From Paracoccaceae bacterium (GTDB taxonomy: Bacteria; Pseudomonadota; Alphaproteobacteria; Rhodobacterales; Rhodobacteraceae), in NCBI GenBank assembly GCA_030950185.1, contig JAUZRU010000025.1, positions 1 through 51,329 on the forward strand: 51,329 nt of DNA, written 5' to 3'. The notes beneath the pieces are model-generated. The model had not been told where the DNA came from and ran no database searches. It was given only the letters and a program-made list of their open reading frames with translations. The position numbers and the translations under genes are program-made. This document shows, in pieces, positions 50,041 to 51,329 of this stretch (its first letter is position 1; every line of letters begins with the position of its first letter).

Positions 50041-51329
50041 CTACCGCCAGAATGGAGAGGCACTTGCAAGCAGCCCCTGGAGCCTTGCAAGTGCCTTGTT
50101 GCCCGCGCTCCGTGGCATCTCGCGCCATTGGGCCAGACGATCAACGACCACCTCTACCGGGCAGGCCGTACCCGTGAGCGGATCGAAATAGCGCGGATAG
50201 GCGATCAGGCATCCCCAGATCAGCGCATCCACCGACAACAGCGCCTTGCGTCTGACCGGCACCGGGCCAAGGTCGCGGGTCAAACCCCAGCCCGCGTAAA
50301 AGGGCGCCCCGGTGCAGGTAACCCGCTTGCCACGGATCAGGGCCTCGAACCCGATGAGCGAGGTCATCGTCCACAGCTCGTCGACCGCCTCGATGGCGGA
50401 AATGGCGTCCACATCCTCAAGTACCGCATCTGCAAGTTCAAGCGCGTCTTCGCGACGAACGGCGCCGGCCCGCAACCCTGCCTCGACATCAGGGTGCGGT
50501 TTGTAAAGGATCCGCGCGGCAGGGTTTTCCTTGCGAACCAGACGCAGCAGGTCGATGTTGCGGCGAATCTCTCCTGCGCCGGTCAGAATCGAGGCGTCAT
50601 CCTCGACCTGCCCCGGCACAAGGATTGTCGGCACCGCGCTGCCCTGCCCCTGGGGAAACTGGCCCAGAACCTTGCCGATATTGTATTTTCCCAGCTTGCG
50701 TTCAAGCAGCCGTCTGCGCAGGCGCGCCGCCCTTTGCAGATCGCCAGCGGGCAGGTTTTCGGCATTGTTCAGGATGCGCTCCAGCCGGCTTTCGCTGCGC
50801 GGGTCGTAATAGATTCCCAGATCGTCCAGCACCAGAGACAGGGGCGGCACCAGCTCGGCCCCCAGGCCGCGCGAGCGCAGAAAGCCGTCTTCAAGGCGAA
50901 TGACCGGACGTGCAGGCGCGCCCAGGGCGCGTTCCAGTTCACGGGTCAGCTTGCCTGCCCAGACCAGCGCCGGTGGGCCATCCGCTGGGCCATCCGCGCG
51001 TGGCTGTCGCACAAACCGCAGCCCTCTGCCCGCGTCAGACAGGAATTTCCTCAGATGACCGCGCTTCCACAACCGGATCTCATGGGCATCATAGCCGCGG
51101 TGATCTTCCCTCCAGGCGCGCGCCTGTGCTTCGAGGGTTTCCAGCACATCCTCGAATTCACACAAACGGTCGCGAAACGGATCATACCAGATCGGGTAGC
51201 GCAGCATCGCGCCGGCGAACAGTTCTTCAACCGAAAGGGCCCTTTCGCGACGTTCCGCCGGATATTCGTCATCGGTCAGCCCCCAGCCCGAATAGAACGG
51301 GCGGCCAAACACCCGCGGCCGGTGCCCCC
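50041..51329 (-). CDS. KpsC-like capsule polysaccharide (beta-Kdo) transferase, partial
   Basis: The frame is open to the right edge of the window, so the N-terminus is missing; a GTG at 51312 is an internal valine within HRPRVFGRPFYSGWGLTDD. The visible part of about 429 residues shows an internal duplication: FGRPFYSGWGLT with LRYPIWYDPF near the start, and TGAPFYAGWGLT with IAYPRYFDPL near the end. That is the two-module plan of KpsC, which adds beta-linked Kdo to a lipid to start group 2 capsule chains. RLEDGFLRSRGLGAELVPPLS is another family block. No strong terminator is seen between it and sat/cysC (convergent). Confidence 0.85.
   Translation of the reverse strand, partial: GHRPRVFGRPFYSGWGLTDDEYPAERRERALSVEELFAGAMLRYPIWYDPFRDRLCEFEDVLETLEAQARAWREDHRGYDAHEIRLWKRGHLRKFLSDAGRGLRFVRQPRADGPADGPPALVWAGKLTRELERALGAPARPVIRLEDGFLRSRGLGAELVPPLSLVLDDLGIYYDPRSESRLERILNNAENLPAGDLQRAARLRRRLLERKLGKYNIGKVLGQFPQGQGSAVPTILVPGQVEDDASILTGAGEIRRNIDLLRLVRKENPAARILYKPHPDVEAGLRAGAVRREDALELADAVLEDVDAISAIEAVDELWTMTSLIGFEALIRGKRVTCTGAPFYAGWGLTRDLGPVPVRRKALLSVDALIWGCLIAYPRYFDPLTGTACPVEVVVDRLAQWREMPRSAGNKALARLQGLLASASPFWR

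Overview
The window looks like a chromosome segment from a Rhodobacteraceae (Rhodobacterales, Alphaproteobacteria) bacterium. The basis is high-GC codon use, a SoeABC-type sulfite dehydrogenase, an Mcl1-type malyl-CoA lyase close to the Rhodobacter protein, DUF6476- and P460-type family proteins typical of the group, Flp pilins with a DW/EW processing region, and an intergenic repeat ending GAGTATTTGG.CAAAGAAGAA. No replication origin, rRNA operon, intact transposase or CRISPR array is visible.

Layout. 1-1927: end of a soeABC operon. 1990-5869: DUF6476 membrane protein, rluD, acetoacetyl-CoA synthetase and an acyl-CoA thioesterase. 5970-10415: a four-gene set (flippase-like membrane protein, DprE1-like FAD oxidase, DprE2-like SDR, HAD-UbiA fusion) that matches the mycobacterial polyprenyl-phospho-D-arabinose donor pathway. 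10831-21382: a tad/flp pilus locus (two Flp-like pilins, cpaB, cpaC, OmpA lipoprotein, cpaE, cpaF, tadB, tadC, two TPR lipoproteins, prepilin peptidase). It is followed by a polytopic GT-C-like membrane protein (21406-23031) and an AAA ATPase. 24589-25257: a PdeM-like phosphoesterase that has lost its metal ligands. 25262-28367: Lrp/ald pair, GST and YtoQ. 28364-36234: LhgO-like oxidase, pheT, small conserved genes, GNAT, HDAC-family protein and metG. 36237-37753: cytochrome c2 divergent from a P460-like cytochrome. 37871-38550: tRNA-Leu(UAA), a frameshifted integrase remnant and a truncated glutathionyl-hydroquinone reductase. 38547-40556: pirin and a glycerophosphodiesterase. 40619-43932: ade-amn. 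44089-49988: HU, an EamA transporter, mcl1, Lrp/trxB and bifunctional sat/cysC. 50041-end: a KpsC-like capsule protein running off the window.

The most interesting reading is that the arabinose-donor genes, the Flp pilus genes and the GT-C-like gene form one functional block. A polyprenyl-phosphate-linked D-arabinofuranose would be made in the cytoplasm, flipped by the UPF0104-type protein, and transferred by the GT-C protein onto the Flp pilin or another surface acceptor. D-arabinofuranosylated type IV pilins are known in some Pseudomonas aeruginosa strains, but I know of no description for Flp/Tad pili. This link is inferred from gene families and neighbourhood only.

Other notable points are a dead-looking PdeM, the scar of a former integrative element beside tRNA-Leu, a 59-nt near-perfect hairpin before sat/cysC, palindromes at the mcl1 ribosome binding site, and a divergent gene pair whose start codons overlap. 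Family alignments quoted here are from memory; no database search was run.
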